From the NCBI RefSeq assembly GCF_954871325.1, contig NC_088776.1:43790569-43854568 (forward strand): 64,000 nucleotides of DNA, given 5' to 3'. The stretch comes from Gordionus sp. m RMFG-2023 (taxonomy: Eukaryota; Nematomorpha; Gordioida; Chordodea; Parachordodidae). A program made the position numbers and the translations under genes. This document shows, piece after piece, positions 1 through 12,965 of the stretch. The stretch's first letter is position 1. The number at the start of each line of letters is the position of its first letter. The notes under the pieces are model-generated. The model ran no database searches and was not told the origin of the DNA. It worked only from the letters and a program-made list of their open reading frames with translations.

Positions 1-3000
1 TTTAAGATAATGGATGAGATAATGAATACCAACGTAAATTAAACGAGGGCGTTTGCCCCCTGCTGACTTTGGTCAGAATCTATGACATGTGGGCTGAATA
101 AAGGAGTTTTAATGTTACAGTATGTCTCTAAGAATTTTGAATGAACAGGAAATTTGGGATAAAAACAATTTATGAAATGTTCACAAAATTTGTATTGAAA
201 GCATTTTTAAAGTCTACTTTGATAATAACCATGTTAGCAGGAGGATTTTGGAATACAAATGGCATGAGCTATTTTGCCTTCTCCCTTAACACCAAATCCT
301 AATTGATAAGTATACTTAATAAGTTAAGACCCTGAGTTTTGACCCATGGCAATTATTCTTGCTAATAATCTTCTAAATAGCCCATGGATACTACCACAGT
401 GTTTGTGAGATAATCTGGTTTGCCCCCATAATTGATTCGAATCTATGGCAGGTCTTTTTTTAAAAGAGTATTTTGGAAGGTTTTAAAAGCATTTAAATGA
501 TTCTTTGAGAAGAATGTAGATTTTAAACGAAGTGAGAGAGCAAAAACCATTGCGTCTGGATGTGGAAAATTTCTTAAAAGAATTGATAAATATCATAACT
601 CACAAATCATATTTTTTATATCTCATATTTTCAATAATATATTTGGTCTTTTCTCTAAAAATTTATAGAATTAGAAGGATGAATACGGATAATCTATTCC
701 TCTAATTTGACTCTAATTCATCCATCGTCAAATGAAGGTAAAATTTATGATTTATCCATACGGAGAAAATTCTAATTCCCTGTCATTCTTGACGGGCTAT
801 CAGTTAGTATAATATAATACTACAATACATTTTAAACAATAATATTATATTTCAATTTTAAAAAAATCATTAATATCTTCTAAAATTTCGTCATTAAGTC
901 TTCCACGTAGATCCGACAATATAAATTATAGTGATGAGAATTTCCACGTAGATCCGATAATATAAATTTTGATGAGAATGATTCATAACCTAGTAATTAA
1001 TTAAGTTTAATTTAATTTATATTTTCTAAATAGGAAATATTTTATTAATGAAAATCATAAATTGCATATTTTTTAAATTATATTATTTTTAACATATTTT
1101 TCAAAATAAATAAAAGTTTAAAATAAAATGAAAACATTTTTTAAAAAGCATGGACCCTGAACCCTAAATTTTAAAAAATGGTTCTGGTTTGGTTTCAACG
1201 AAATTTTGAGGGTTCGGTTTCTCGGACCTGATTTTAATCTCCATATTCTGTATATCTATCAAGTCGATAAGTTCTGAATGTCTAATTAAAAATTGTAATG
1301 GTGTGGTAGAATTTGTATCAAAATAATTTTGAGACCTTGGAATCTTGGATCAAGTAGCTTTCTCAAAATATTTTAAATAAATATTCATTTATAAATAATA
1401 AATTTTAAATTATTTAAATCGGTAATTGGAAACCTGTGATCAAGTTTCTTTAGCACATTTTTATAAAGCAAATAATATAGGAGCTATCAAATTCATTGAA
1501 ATAATAAACCTAGAAATTGTAGATTCCTTTTGGATGGAAAGAAATTCAACAGACTCTTTAAATATATTCTGTATTGTGAATGGCATGCATTATAGTGTTT
1601 TTCTTATATTCTAAAATACTAAACCTCACCTTCAGACCAGATCAAACTAATTTTATTTATTATCATTGTTCAAATTTAATTCATCCATAAATAAGAATAA
1701 AAATTGTAAATGAAAATATTAATATAATTCACATCTTAATTTAATTTTAAATTGTTGATGTGAGAAAATAAATATATAAAATACAATTAAATGGAATTTT
1801 TTTTAAAAACCCACACCCTGCCCCTAAATTTAAAATCGGCGGTGAGCTCGGCAGCCCACTGAACTTAGTGGTGGTTTCTTCTACATGGCAAATTGCCGGT
1901 AGCCGCGGCATAAGCCGGCCACGCACAGGTAATATATATAAGATTGATTTTATGTACAGTGTATAATCCGCTCGTTCTCCCGATTTAACGTTGGTTTCTG
2001 GTCCTAAAAATCTTATAATTTAGATTTTGTTTTTTTGGTTTTAACGTTTCCCACTTTTAAACGCTTTAAATCCCTTGTTCCATGAGATTTGAGAAACGTT
2101 AAAGCGGCTTATAACTGTAGCATGTTATATAGTATATAATTTTATACTTGTGTAAGAAATCAAGAGCACATCAGGTCCTTTTGATGCATTTGATTAATTT
2201 CATCGGAAGTTTTGTTATAATTAAAAGATAGGTGATTATTCTGCTTTACCTCTACATTATAATCATTTATACTTTAAGTGAATTTTCGTCATTTATTGGT
2301 TTTTATATTCCATTCCCTAAATAAATATGGGAATTATTTTGCATAAATAAAAAAATAGGTATAGAGTATCAAAGGTCGATGCGGCCCGGCACAACCAGTA
2401 CGTGACAATTTTCAAAAAATATTCTTGGCTCATTTTCCATGAAGGAAAAAACCATAAATTTACCTAAACCTTAAATTATAAGCTTTAAAAAATTTTGAAA
2501 ATTTCTGGCCCGACCAGTAAAAATATTTTGCACTAGTTATCTTCTAAACTCTATAAAGGATATTAAAAAAATATATTTTCTAGTTGCTTCGCTAATTACT
2601 TTTAGAAAATTTATTTTTAGGTTATTTTTAATTTATAATAAAAGAAAGTAAAATATAGTTTCTTTTATTCCAAAACATTTCTTATCATTCCTCATAAATG
2701 TCTTCTTCTTTTCAAATTGAGAGGTCGAAATAAAATTACTTTTATTTATTAAAATATATAAGTTTTATAATATAGGCTTATTAGTCATTAACATTTTTGA
2801 TACTGTCAATCAATTGTAATACTTTGGTTAGTGTTCAACTTTTAAAAAAAATTTTGAAAACGAGCATTGACAAATTTCAATAGATTTCCAAAAAAAAGTT
2901 TCGAAATTTAATATTCCGAGATCGTAATTTAATATTATATAATATAATTTGTTTTATTAGGAAAAATTATGTTATTCCTTTTTTTTCTAAACAAACAATT

Positions 3001-3508
3001 TTAATGATATTTTAAAATGGTCGTAAAAATTTTTTTTTTAACTCCATCTAAAAAGTAAAATTAACACTCTTATTTTAAATAAAATGCGACATTTCGTTTT
3101 TAAGACCTCAATGATGGTAATAAAAATATATATAAGCTAAGGTCGCAAGATAAATATATATAAAAAAATAACTGACATAATCTTAAAAATTAAGTAATAT
3201 AATCATTTATATTGTGCAACATGTTAGATTTCCCATTGGAAACGTATATTGAATGAATATAAAATATAGGAATATTTGGGTGATTTATAGTAAATCAGAT
3301 CAATGGTTCAGTCCGACCTTTGTCAATGGTCCTCGGTCCCATCTTGACCGGGGCTATACTAAATCGAATCTAAAATACTAATTTTTATTTATCCGTTAAT
3401 ATTAATAGGATAAATTTGTGATTATATAGGTGTTTTATTCTTTTATGATAAAATTTGGCAAATATAAAATTCAACATACAAAACACAAAATTTTTATTTT
3501 TTATTGTT
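1..3508. other. gene-free AT-rich stretch
   Basis: No exon or recognisable protein is seen. Small GC-richer islands near 1150-1230, 1830-1930 and 2380-2400 resemble the decayed GC-rich ends of MITEs found elsewhere in the window, but no boundaries can be set. The short open frame at 1426-1614 is unsupported. Confidence 0.5.
901..980. repeat. tandem duplication, 40-bp unit, two copies
   Basis: Two adjacent copies (901-940 and 941-980) share the core CCACGTAGATCCGA followed by an AATATAAATT stretch and GATGAGAA. They differ at a few positions and by a short indel. No function is suggested. Confidence 0.85.
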
Positions 3509-3523
3509 ATAATGAACACATAT
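3509..3523. repeat. LINE left target-site duplication (15 bp)
   Basis: Identical to 6672-6686. It lies upstream of the tRNA-like segment, so that segment moved with the LINE. Confidence 0.9.
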
Positions 3524-3526
3524 TAT

Positions 3527-3602
3527 CGCCAGGGTGGCCTAATGGGTTAGATGTATGCTTCGAAACAGAAGAACGAAGAAGGACGCAGGTTCAATCCTGG
3601 TA
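3527..3602 (+). ncRNA. tRNA-like segment at the LINE 5' end
   Basis: A box-A-like TGGCCTAATGGG (3535-3546) is followed at pol III spacing by a box-B-like GGTTCAATCC (3588-3597). The terminal GCCAGG can pair with CCTGG near 3600, as in an acceptor stem. The fold is imperfect, so it is not a functional tRNA gene call. It more likely supplies an internal pol III-type promoter, or is a captured tRNA or SINE head. Confidence 0.6.
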
Positions 3603-3760
3603 AGGAGCATAAAAACTTTCAAGTTTTTCTTCGATGACTGATGTGTTAAGACATATGGTAAGATGAATTTCGGAGCTTAGAGATGACACCCCGGTCACCG
3701 ACAGGCCTGGAGAGCCGGGTGCTAAGGATACCTGTCCAATAAACAAAATGAAGGAAACAA

Positions 3761-4560
3761 ATGGAAATATTCTCTCCAAGCGACGCGCAGGGTGTAGACC
3801 TCCATCCTGTGAAGAGTAAAGTAAAGGTCAAAGCAAAGAAGACAAGATTAGCAAGTTTGAATATTGGGACGCTTAAAGGTAAGACGAGAGAATTGGCATC
3901 AATGTTGAACAAGAGAAAAGTTGATATAGCGTGCATACAAGAGTCGAAATGGAAGGGACAGAAGACTTTGATGATTGGAGATGGGTATAAATTGTACTAT
4001 AATGGAATTGTTAGCAATAGGAACGGTGTCGGCATCATCCTCAGTCAAGATCTAACCTCCTCAGTAGTAGAAGTCAACAGGATCTCTGATAGACTAATGA
4101 AGATAAAACTCTGCATTGGTTAATCAATACTACACATCCTTTCAGTATATGCTCCTCAAACGGGTTGCAAGGAAGAAGAGAAAGATGACTTTAGAGCTAT
4201 CCTTGATGAAGCTGTAATGGAAATCCCTAAGGATGACCTAGTCATAATTGGTGGTGACTTAAATGCACATGTGGGGAAAGCAAGAGATAGCTACAAAAGG
4301 CATCATGGTAGTTTTGGATATGGAGAAAGAAATGATGAAGGAGAGCATGTACTGAAATTTGCGCAAGCCTTCGACCTTGCCTTAATCAACACCTACTATA
4401 GGAAAAAAGACAGTCATTTACGAAAGTGGTACAAGGAAAACACAGATAGATTACATGCTAATCTCTCGCAGAAGATTAAAAGATGTAATAGACTGCAAAG
4501 TCATCCCAGGAGAAGATATCGCCGCACAACACAAGCTACTAGTCATGGATTTACACATCT
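3761..4560 (+). pseudogene. LINE endonuclease domain (frameshifted)
   Basis: APE-like endonuclease of the RTE ORF. Visible motifs are LNIGTLKGKTRELA, the catalytic glutamate block ACIQESKWKG, the GGDLNAHVG block, IDYMLISRR, and AAQHKLLVMDL where most families have an SDH-type motif. The start used is the ATG at 3761. The first frame stops at 4123. The match continues in another frame through 4217-4420 and then shifts again near 4423, where TQIDYMLISRR follows. At least two frameshifts therefore lie within this domain. Confidence 0.85.
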
Positions 4561-6652
4561 CTAATAAATCCACTCAAAACAAGATAAAACTGGAACCATG
4601 CATCAAATGGGACAAATTAAAAACAATGACAGATGCCTTTGCAATCAATGCAAACATTGAAACAATAGATTCCTCACAAGTCAGTGAAAAAATGTGGACA
4701 GACCTTTCATTCAGATTAATAGACACTGCCAAATCGACACTAGGCTTGACAAGGGGAGGTAATAAATCATACAAAGAACTATGGTGGTAAAATGAAAAGG
4801 TACAAACCACTATACAGGAGAAAAAAGCCCTTTATAAAATATGGTACAAATCCAAAAACCCAGATGACAAGACTAGATACAAAAAATCTAAGAGATTAGC
4901 TACAAAGGCGGTGGCTAGGGCCAAATCTATGGCATACAATGACATGTAAGAAGAACTACATACCAAAGAAGGGCAAAATAAAATATACAGATTAGCCAAA
5001 CAGCGAGAAAAAAATTATAGGGATATAAACGGAGCTCCGAAAGTAATCAAGAATAAAGATGGGAAATTAATAATAAAGGAAAAAGAAATAATGAACAGAT
5101 GGAAAGAATATTTTCAGGAGTTTCTCAACTTTAATCCCCACATACTACATCTAGACGAACACTACCCATGTCAAAACCTTGTACAACCTATAACAGAACA
5201 AGAAATAATCACATGTCTCAAGCATATGAAAAACAACAAAGCTAGGGGTCCAAACGATATTCCAATAGAAAGCCTTAAAGCACTAGGAGATGATGGAATA
5301 CATCTCCTCACAAATCTGTACAATAAAATACTTGGAAATGAAGAGGTTACCCAAAAATGGAGGCAGAGCTATCTAGTTCCTATCTTCAAAAATAAAGGGG
5401 ATCCGCACAATTGTCAAAATTACAGGGGCATAAAACTAATGTCACACTGTCTAAAACTATACGAAAAAATAATAGAAAAAAGATTAAGAGACATACTCGA
5501 AATAAGAGAGACTCAGTTTGGCTTTATGCCTGGAAGATCAACAACTGATGCTATCCACGCAATTAGGCAAATGAGTGAAAAATACAGGGAAAAGAACAAA
5601 AAGCTACACATGGTATTTCTCGATCTAGAAAAGGCCTTCGATAGAATCCCAAGAAAACTTATCTGGTGGGCGCTACGCCACAAAAAGGTTCCCGAAAAAT
5701 ATATAAGAATAATACAGGATATGTATATGGGCTCATACAACAATGGTCCGTAACACAACAGGTACTTCAGCAGGCTTCACAATAGTCGAAGGAGTTCATC
5801 AAGGGTCGGCTCTCAGCCCACTTCTCTTCATTACAGTAATAGATGTATTAGCAGAGTCTATACCTGAAACAGTCCTGTGGATTATGATATTTGCAGATGA
5901 TATTGTGATACTTGCCGAATCCAAGGATGAAATGAAAGAAAGATTAGTGAGTTGGATAAATATCCTAGAAAAGCACGGACTAAAAGTAAATAAAGAAAAG
6001 ACGGAGTATATGGTGATAGGAGGAGATGAAACAGAGAGTATTGATATAAATGAATGGCAGATATCGGCAATTGAAAGCTGCAAATATTTGGCACTATACA
6101 AACAAACGGCACAATAGAAAAAGAGATAAAGAGTAAAATTAATCAAGGGTGGTTAAAGTGGAGATCTTTATCTGGAGTGCTATTTGACAAAAGAATCCCA
6201 CACAAATTAAAGGGAAAAATTTACAGTTCCATAGTACAACCAACTATTCTATATAGTTCGGAAACATGGCCAAACCAAAGAATCAAACGAGAGAAGTCTA
6301 CAAACTATGGAGATGGGAATGCTGAGGATGATTGCTAGGGTAACAAGAAAGGATAAAGTGCTCAGTACAAGAATACTAAGTAGTTTAAAGGTAGTGCCCA
6401 TTAAGACTAAGTTAATGGTAAACAGACTTAGGTAGTATGGGCACACAATGAGAAGGCCTATGAACTACATAGGAAATAAGGTTGAGAGTTTGGAAGTGAT
6501 GGGCAAACGTAAAAGAGGAAGGCCAAAACTTCAATGGGGCCATAAAGTTAGAGCCAATATAAAGAAGTATAAATTAGATAAAAGAGATTGTATGAATAAC
6601 ATAAAGTGGAGAGAGATGTTGAAGGAGCTTACCACCAGAAAAGGTGAAAGCT
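4561..6652 (+). pseudogene. LINE reverse transcriptase and C-terminal region (several breaks)
   Basis: The linker after the endonuclease has in-frame stops at 4788 and 4948. The reverse transcriptase shows [43 protein letters not shown], the [12 protein letters not shown] block carrying a catalytic Asp, HQGSALSPLLF, and the FADDIV active-site box at 5889. Frames shift near 5745 and near 6090. The C-terminal stretch 6448-6652 (GKRKRGRPKLQWG followed by a basic region and KWREMLKEL) matches the usual RTE carboxyl end. The stop is just before the A-rich tail. Confidence 0.85.
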
Positions 6653-6671
6653 AAAGAGAAATAAAAATAAA

Positions 6672-6686
6672 ATAATGAACACATAT
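6672..6686. repeat. LINE right target-site duplication (15 bp)
   Basis: Identical to 3509-3523, directly after the A-rich LINE tail. Confidence 0.9.
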
Positions 6687-9589
6687 GATTTACAAATGAT
6701 AAATATTTTAAAAAATTAATCTTCACAAGGGGTACATAAAATAGATCATACCTAGCACAACTTGAATGTGCCCATTCAAGACATTTGGTACACTTTATCC
6801 CGTTTTCGCGTTTTTAATACTTATAACTTTTGCCACTCATTAAACCCAATTTTATTTATTTTTTATCGTTTTTAGATTTTAATAATTATTCCAATGCAAT
6901 TTAATTTTTTTTTGCCCCGGGGGTAGTGAATTAGCTTAAATGGCTATATAAATTTTTCAAGATAAGCTAGAAACTTTGGATATAATTTAATCTGTAACCT
7001 AGCATTCAGCAATATGGCATATAAATTTCATAAAATTTGAATGAGTATTCTTTCCTTAAGGCAAAAAATATGATAGATGGTATGTATATAAATATGTCTT
7101 TTGCCCTAAAAATGAAAAAGTTATCGCTGGTTGTATTTTTACTCCACCTGCAGGATAGCCTCGGTCTCCCCTATTATATTTATTGTATTTTATTTTTTAT
7201 TTTAAAAAATTATTTGAAAAAAAAATTGTAAGATCGTTCTATCATTAAATTTATTATTCATAGAAATACTAATAAGTAAAACTTCTGACTATTTAAAATA
7301 CATCAGAAAAATGTATCCCTTGGAATAGCAACTTTTTGGAGGAGATAATGACTCAGAAAGGCGAAGGCGTTATAGCTGATACTACTCTTATTGATAGCCT
7401 GATGATGAATAGCATCAATGGCTTCTACAACCCCTAAGCTCCGGACAATTTTACTCACCTATTTTTTTTACACCGTACCCCATAAAAAGTTTGTCCCTGC
7501 CCTGATGATTTAACCCTCCTCTCCTCTCTTGAAATTAGTTTTGACCCCTAAATTACTAAAATACACTGCCACTGAAATCCCAAATATTATTACTGGTACA
7601 AAATCAAAATGAATAAATTTAATGAAAATTGTATAATAATAAAAGACTGAGTACTTAATAGAATAATTACATATCAAAGATAAATTTTATTTTATAGCAA
7701 ATATTCACAATTATCAAGAAGAAGGGGGGCGGGGGTCAATATTGACAATGGCAAGTTTTTATCTAAAATCCCGTGCCTCTATTGTTTTAAAAAAAAATTA
7801 CCCATCCGCCATTAGTTTAGGGGATAATTAACCCGCCCATTATTTAAAAATTTTTAGCATGGTTGCCCATGGTTTTATTATTAGTCAGTCTGAAATGATT
7901 TTTGGAAAAAAATTCCTCGCTTACCTAACTCACCCATAAAAAATAAAAATTCTTCCAAAAAATAAATTTTTACCAAATAATTGTTTAAGAAAATAAAAAT
8001 TAAATTATGATATTTATGAGATAGAATTTTTTTTAGAAAATACAAAATGAAAGCGTACATGATAAATGAATCAATTGAAATAAAGACACTTATTTTTGAT
8101 TATGGCATGGCAAGCAAGAAGATATAAAAATTTTGCTAAAGAAAAATTTAAAGCAGACATGATTATGACAAATGAAACTATGCACAGTGGGCAAGCATTA
8201 ATTATTATTTTCAAAAAAAAGAAATACAAAATGTAATTCATAAAAAAACAATAACATACCAAATGAACTGTGTTTATCCTAGGACATGTATGGAAATAGA
8301 CTCCACACTAATTGTCCGAAGGACATTCACACCAGCCTCTTCAGTAAATTCCAAAAAGGACGGTCTACAAGACATAATAATCTTGAAAACTAACAAAAGT
8401 TAACATATCATTAATTCTAGAAACCACAGGTCTGATAAGCTAATGACATGATGGAGTATCTCATATTCCATGGGATTTGAGCCGGCCTCTTGCCTGGATT
8501 TGTAGAATCAATCAACAACTGCCGTTCAACTGAAATTGCGAAAAACAAAATATAAATTTTCTTTACCTTTAAACCATATCTTCCCACTGCCTTTCTGGTA
8601 ATAGAAATATGCCGACCAAAGAATGCCCATTAAATAATCTTACATTTATAGATATCTTATTACGCGTTTCGTATGCAAAATTAAAATAAGCAATATAAGA
8701 GTAAATATTTATAAGAAAAAAACGATACCACAGTATTTATATGTCCTGTCTTTTCAATTTCGACCACAGTCATGGCGGGAGGACCGTGATCTTCACGAAT
8801 TGTGAATGAATATCAAAGTTACTTAGAAAATTTTTTGTTATTAATCGTAGCTGCGAAAGCAGGGCATTAGAACCTGAACCCTCAATATTTTACTGAACCC
8901 AAATCCTTTTTAAAATTTAGGGTTCAGGGTTCAATATATTTTTTTAAAAAATATTAAATTTTATTTATTTTTCGAAAGGATTCTAAAGTTTTCAGAATAG
9001 GCTTGAAAAATATATAACTACGCTGAACAATTCAGATCGGCAAAAATCACGACAAACAAACAATAAGCGAACTTTTTTTGGAATTCTTTATTAATTAAAT
9101 TTCAAAAATTCACCCAACATAAGCATAATATATATTCGATACAATACAATGCAATTATAATCTTATAAAATATATTTTTCCCAGAAGTAGGTATACTAAT
9201 GAAAATTCCTTAATATATACAAACATCTTGAAAGTGGGAAACCCCGCCAAAATAAAGACAAATGTTATATAAATAAAATATAGATCGATTGCACTCTACC
9301 AATAATCCAAAAAAATTATATTTTTTAATAATTTATTGAAAGTCGGGGAAAGAAAATCCTCGAAGGAATATTATTTTTTGCTAAAAATATCAACATATTT
9401 GTTATTAGTTTTTAATTAACTTATGGATTAAAATTAATGTCATATGATATGAATAGAAAGAAATATGATTATTAACATTAATAAATATTCTAGTAAAGTA
9501 TTATTTTTAAAATATAATATAAAAGCGTCTTTAATTGCTAAAAATTAAAGTTTAGTTATAATATTATCATTTATATATATCCGAACAAT
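6687..9589. other. gene-free AT-rich stretch
   Basis: No exon or transposon end was recognised. GC-richer patches near 7320-7440 and 8270-8560 look like decayed sequence but match nothing I can name. Open frames here (7037-7231, 8071-8262) are short and compositionally random. Confidence 0.45.
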
Positions 9590-9660
9590 CAGTGGCATAG
9601 CCAAGATTTTCCAATGGGGAGGGGGGGGTTCTATAAAAATTTCTTGTATATTATTGATTT
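9590..9660 (+). mobile_element. 5' terminus of a hAT-type element (solo end)
   Basis: The motif CAGTGGCATAGCCAAGATTT followed by a G run is the widespread CAGTGGCGTAGCC terminus of animal hAT elements. No matching right end or duplication of the left flank CGAACAAT was found downstream, so this is a truncated or solo end. Confidence 0.55.
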
Positions 9661-9919
9661 TTCCGTGGTCTTTACATAATTTCCATCAAAGATGGTTAAA
9701 ATCAAGCCCTAATTCTAAATAAAATATTGCAATGTTTTGTGATTTATTAGTCTGACTTTAACCAGTATAGTACCCAATATAAAATTTTTTATTAGTAACA
9801 AGATTTTGCAACCTTAAGATTAAAAAGTGACTGGAAGCAATTATGCAGTAAATTTTATCAATGTTTAGATTATATAATGGTATATTAATTTAATTTGTAT
9901 GGTAGAAAGTATACAGAAA

Positions 9920-10640
9920 AAAAGAAAATTGCCAAAATAGATATAGTGCTAAAATGGGAAATAGAAAAAACTATATCGGGTGTGCGCCAATATTTAATTC
10001 CTGACTAGTACTTTCAATTCCTCACTCAAATATCTGAACCACGAAAAGAAACTGAGTTATAGACAAAATAGAAACTATGACGTCACGCTCTAAGCGTGAA
10101 ATGAGCTATATTTTGGTAACACTAATTCTATAACTTATTACTAAACCATTAAGTAGGGCTTTATTAGTATATTTTATTGCTTGTTTCTCTTTCGTTTGGT
10201 AGTTGGTTTAAAGAGAAGACTTATTGGTAAAAAATAAAGAATTGTCAAAATTAGCATCATGCCAGAAAGGAGAATATAGAAGTTCTATTCGATACTGTCT
10301 TATTAATTCTCTAATCAATTTCGCCAGCCATTTAAAAAATAAACGAGAATCAAAAACCTATGATATCACGTCTTAAAGCGTAAAGTTAGCCAAACATCTG
10401 AAAGCATAATCTCGGAACTTTATGTCAATAATTAGTGCGTATTTCATACCTCTACTGCGTCAACCCGTTTGGGCAAAATAAAAAAAATCGTCAAAATTGG
10501 CATCATGTTAGAAGAAAAATTAGAATCAATGAACATTATGTAATGCATGATTAGGACTTAGTACTTCATCGATTAGTTTTTTTCAGCCAATAGATAAAAA
10601 TCAGTTATAAGCGAAATAAAAATTACGGTAAGTCATAGGC
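9920..10640 (+). repeat. repeat family R, about 2.5 tandem monomers of roughly 250-300 bp
   Basis: Anchors recur in order. AAAATTGCCAAAAT-like blocks lie near 9929, 10236 and 10481. GCGTGAAATGAGC and GCGTAAAGTTAGCC lie at about 10094 and 10377. TAGTACTTTCAATTCCTCA-like blocks lie near 10005 and 10555. The first monomer holds a small hairpin, TCACGCT-cta-AGCGTGA. Related copies occur at about 59070-59327 and 62281-62570, where a Tigger element splits the unit. No coding capacity is seen. Confidence 0.6.
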
Positions 10641-10649
10641 TGATCTTAA

Positions 10650-11339
10650 ATATCGAATTTTAAATTATCAAAAATCAATTTATTCTGAATACATCAAGGT
10701 TTCTCATTCCCAAATTCATGGCACAAAGGTTTAGCTTTGAAAATCTATTAGCGATCTGGATGCTTTGACAATATTTTTTCTAACTAAAACATTTAGTTGT
10801 TTAAAAAACGACTCAAATTGTGCCGTTGAACAACACTAAGTTTATATACTTATCAAGTTATAAATTAAATTTACAGTTGAAAGGGTAATCCAAATGAATT
10901 GGTATTGCCTCCATTATTTATTAGTATATTATTAAACAAAATAAAGATTTGGCATATAATCTTTTTCCCCTTATTATAACAAATAACAATGCCCATAAAA
11001 TGTAGTACGGTTGAATAAAACTGATCATGGGGCAATTAGAAGCTTTATTCATTTCCGTGTATTATTTTATTCATCAAAATAATATGGAACTAAAAACTAA
11101 TCAAATTTAGCACACAGTATCATACTTTATTTCCTTATATTAAGTATAGAATATTTATTAAAATATTCTAAGGCCCTGTCATGGTTCGTCCTATTTTTGA
11201 AACTAATTTTCTTTTACACCAGTCTATTCAGATTTTGAACTAAAATTGTGTACCAAATCTAAATAGCCTCTTTCTTTTTATTCTCTTTAGAGGATGTTAT
11301 ATAGAAAGCTAAATAGATTTCTGTTTAGAAATAACGCGA
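10650..11339. other. gene-free AT-rich stretch
   Basis: Nothing recognised beyond AT-rich background. Confidence 0.5.
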
Positions 11340-11347
11340 GTAAGGAT

Positions 11348-11639
11348 GAGAGACCTTCATGGGCCTTAATTTTTTGTTCAAGCCCGGCCCAGACTCGCAG
11401 TAAAAAAATTCGACCCGACCCGGCTCATGTTTAGTATTCAAAAAAATTCCCAAATCTGGCTCAAATAATTTATTAAGTTAGCAACTTTTTTAAACAAAAA
11501 TTTAAGTTAAAATTTTTTTAAGCCCAAGCCATTAAAAACAGATAAAAAATCCAGGCCCGCTAGAAAATATATTATAGGCCCATACCCGCCCCATGATTGG
11601 GTATGGGTTACAGGCCGGTCCGGCCCATGAAGGTCTCTG
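11348..11639. mobile_element. hAT-type MITE, TIR AGAGACCTTCATGGGCC
   Basis: The 292-bp unit has near-perfect terminal inverted repeats (AGAGACCTTCATGGGCC left, GGCCCATGAAGGTCTCT right). GC-rich GCCCGGCCC blocks lie near both ends and the core is AT-rich and non-coding. The flanks GTAAGGAT (11340-11347) and GTCAGGAC (11640-11647) agree at 6 of 8 positions, consistent with a decayed 8-bp hAT duplication. Confidence 0.75.
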
Positions 11640-11868
11640 GTCAGGACACGGTTTAATTATAATAAATATTTAAATAATTGGATCAAAAGCAATTGGATTT
11701 TAATATTAATATTGGTAGTGTAGATTGTGAGTAAAGATTCATAAAATTTTAAAATATTTTATAAAATATATAACCTTGTTATTTTTATTTTATAAAAATT
11801 TATAGGCTTAATTTTTGTCATTCCTCTTCTTATCATGCCATATAATATAACTATTGGAAAATGAAGAT

Positions 11869-12195
11869 CATAGACCTGTAGAGTTCGAATTTTTAGACAT
11901 GACTCAGATATTTTTTTTATTTTAAGCCTCGCCAGGCCTGGGTTAAAAAATAAAATTTGGTTACCATTATTAATGTTAGACATGTATCTTGATCATTTTG
12001 CGGGAGACTCTGATTTTTTAAATTTCATCATTTTTAAACGCAAAAAGAAAATTTAAAAATGGGCAAATATATGAATAGTTTTTCTATAATAAGGCCAACC
12101 AGGGTTTAATTTTTGTATAAGGTTGATCCAACCCATTTTTTTTAAATCACATAATTTTACGGCGGCTTGTTGTGTGTAAGGCCTACAGGTCTTTG
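11869..12195. mobile_element. related MITE, TIR CAAAGACCTGTAG
   Basis: The left end CATAGACCTGTAG and the right end (reverse complement CAAAGACCTGTAGGCC) match at 12 of 13 positions. No convincing target-site duplication remains. It belongs to the same broad group as the CAGAGACCTGCAG MITEs. Confidence 0.5.
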
Positions 12196-12883
12196 ATTTA
12201 ATTGATTATAAATTATTCAATAATTTAGGAATATAATATTCCTATTTTTAGTTAACTTTAGCATTTATCGTAAACGAATATCGATGGCTAGAGCTTGAGC
12301 CCTAAACAAAAAATATTGGGTCGGGCTTAAAAATAATTAAAAATTTTGGGCTGGGCTTGGGTAAAGTAAAATTGAATTTGCAGGGTTCTAACTTCTCAAT
12401 CACAGTTAGCGCGAATTGGCAGCGAAGTATACAATATGAGATAATTATCTATACTTAGCCGCGAATTCACGTTAACTTTGAATGAGAGGTAATGAGGAGA
12501 ATAAATGGCATGGTATTTTATTTTTGGAAAATGTAAGATCTAATTTTGTCATAATTATTTACGAGGTCATGTGATTATATTGTATGAGAAATTGAATAGA
12601 TTTCTTTATAATATTTATTTTTTTTTAAAAAATCTTTATAGTTCTTTAAGCAATAAAATCGAATAATGTGATAAAAGAAGTACCTAAAATATTCCAATCA
12701 ATATTTTATGACACAATTTTATTTTATTTTTACAAATTTTAATACCACAAGAAAAAGTGTAATTTTTTAAAATTAATTTTTATGTGACCTTTCTAAAAAA
12801 AAAAATTGCAAAATGATTGTCATAAGTTATTTTAAAATTGGAATTGAAAGCAATACGAAATAAGACTTGGTCATCTTCCTTAC
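12196..12883. other. gene-free AT-rich stretch
   Basis: No exon recognised. A GC-richer patch near 12290-12420 may be a further MITE remnant. Confidence 0.45.
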
Positions 12884-12965
12884 TTCCTTCCTTCCTTCCT
12901 TCCTTCCTTCCTTCCTTCCTTCCTTCCTTCCTTCCTTCCTTCCTTCCTTCCTTCCTTCCTTCCTT
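12884..12965. repeat. (TTCC)n microsatellite, about 20 copies
   Basis: A pure tetranucleotide run. It generates spurious Leu-Pro-Ser and Lys-Glu-Gly-Arg open frames on the two strands, which are not genes. Confidence 0.98.

Larger units (their letters stand above)
3524..6671 (+). mobile_element. RTE-clade LINE retrotransposon, near full length, decayed ORF
   Basis: The unit is bounded by a perfect 15-bp target-site duplication, ATAATGAACACATAT, at 3509-3523 and 6672-6686. It ends in a short A-rich tail with ATAAA-type repeats, as RTE elements do. It encodes an APE-type endonuclease followed by a reverse transcriptase and a C-terminal basic region with the GRPKLQWG motif. This is the protein class often auto-annotated as craniofacial development protein 2-like. 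At about 3.15 kb the length is typical of full-length RTE. The 5' end carries a tRNA-like segment inside the duplicated flanks. The reading frame is broken several times, so the copy looks dead, although the perfect flanks argue for a fairly recent insertion. Confidence 0.9.

Noticed and set aside
1426-1614. 62-residue open frame on the plus strand
   Set aside because: It begins at TTG, has no family match, no splice context and no neighbouring exons.
3527-3602. Functional tRNA gene
   Set aside because: Boxes A and B are present but the cloverleaf is imperfect and the segment lies inside a retrotransposon's target duplications.
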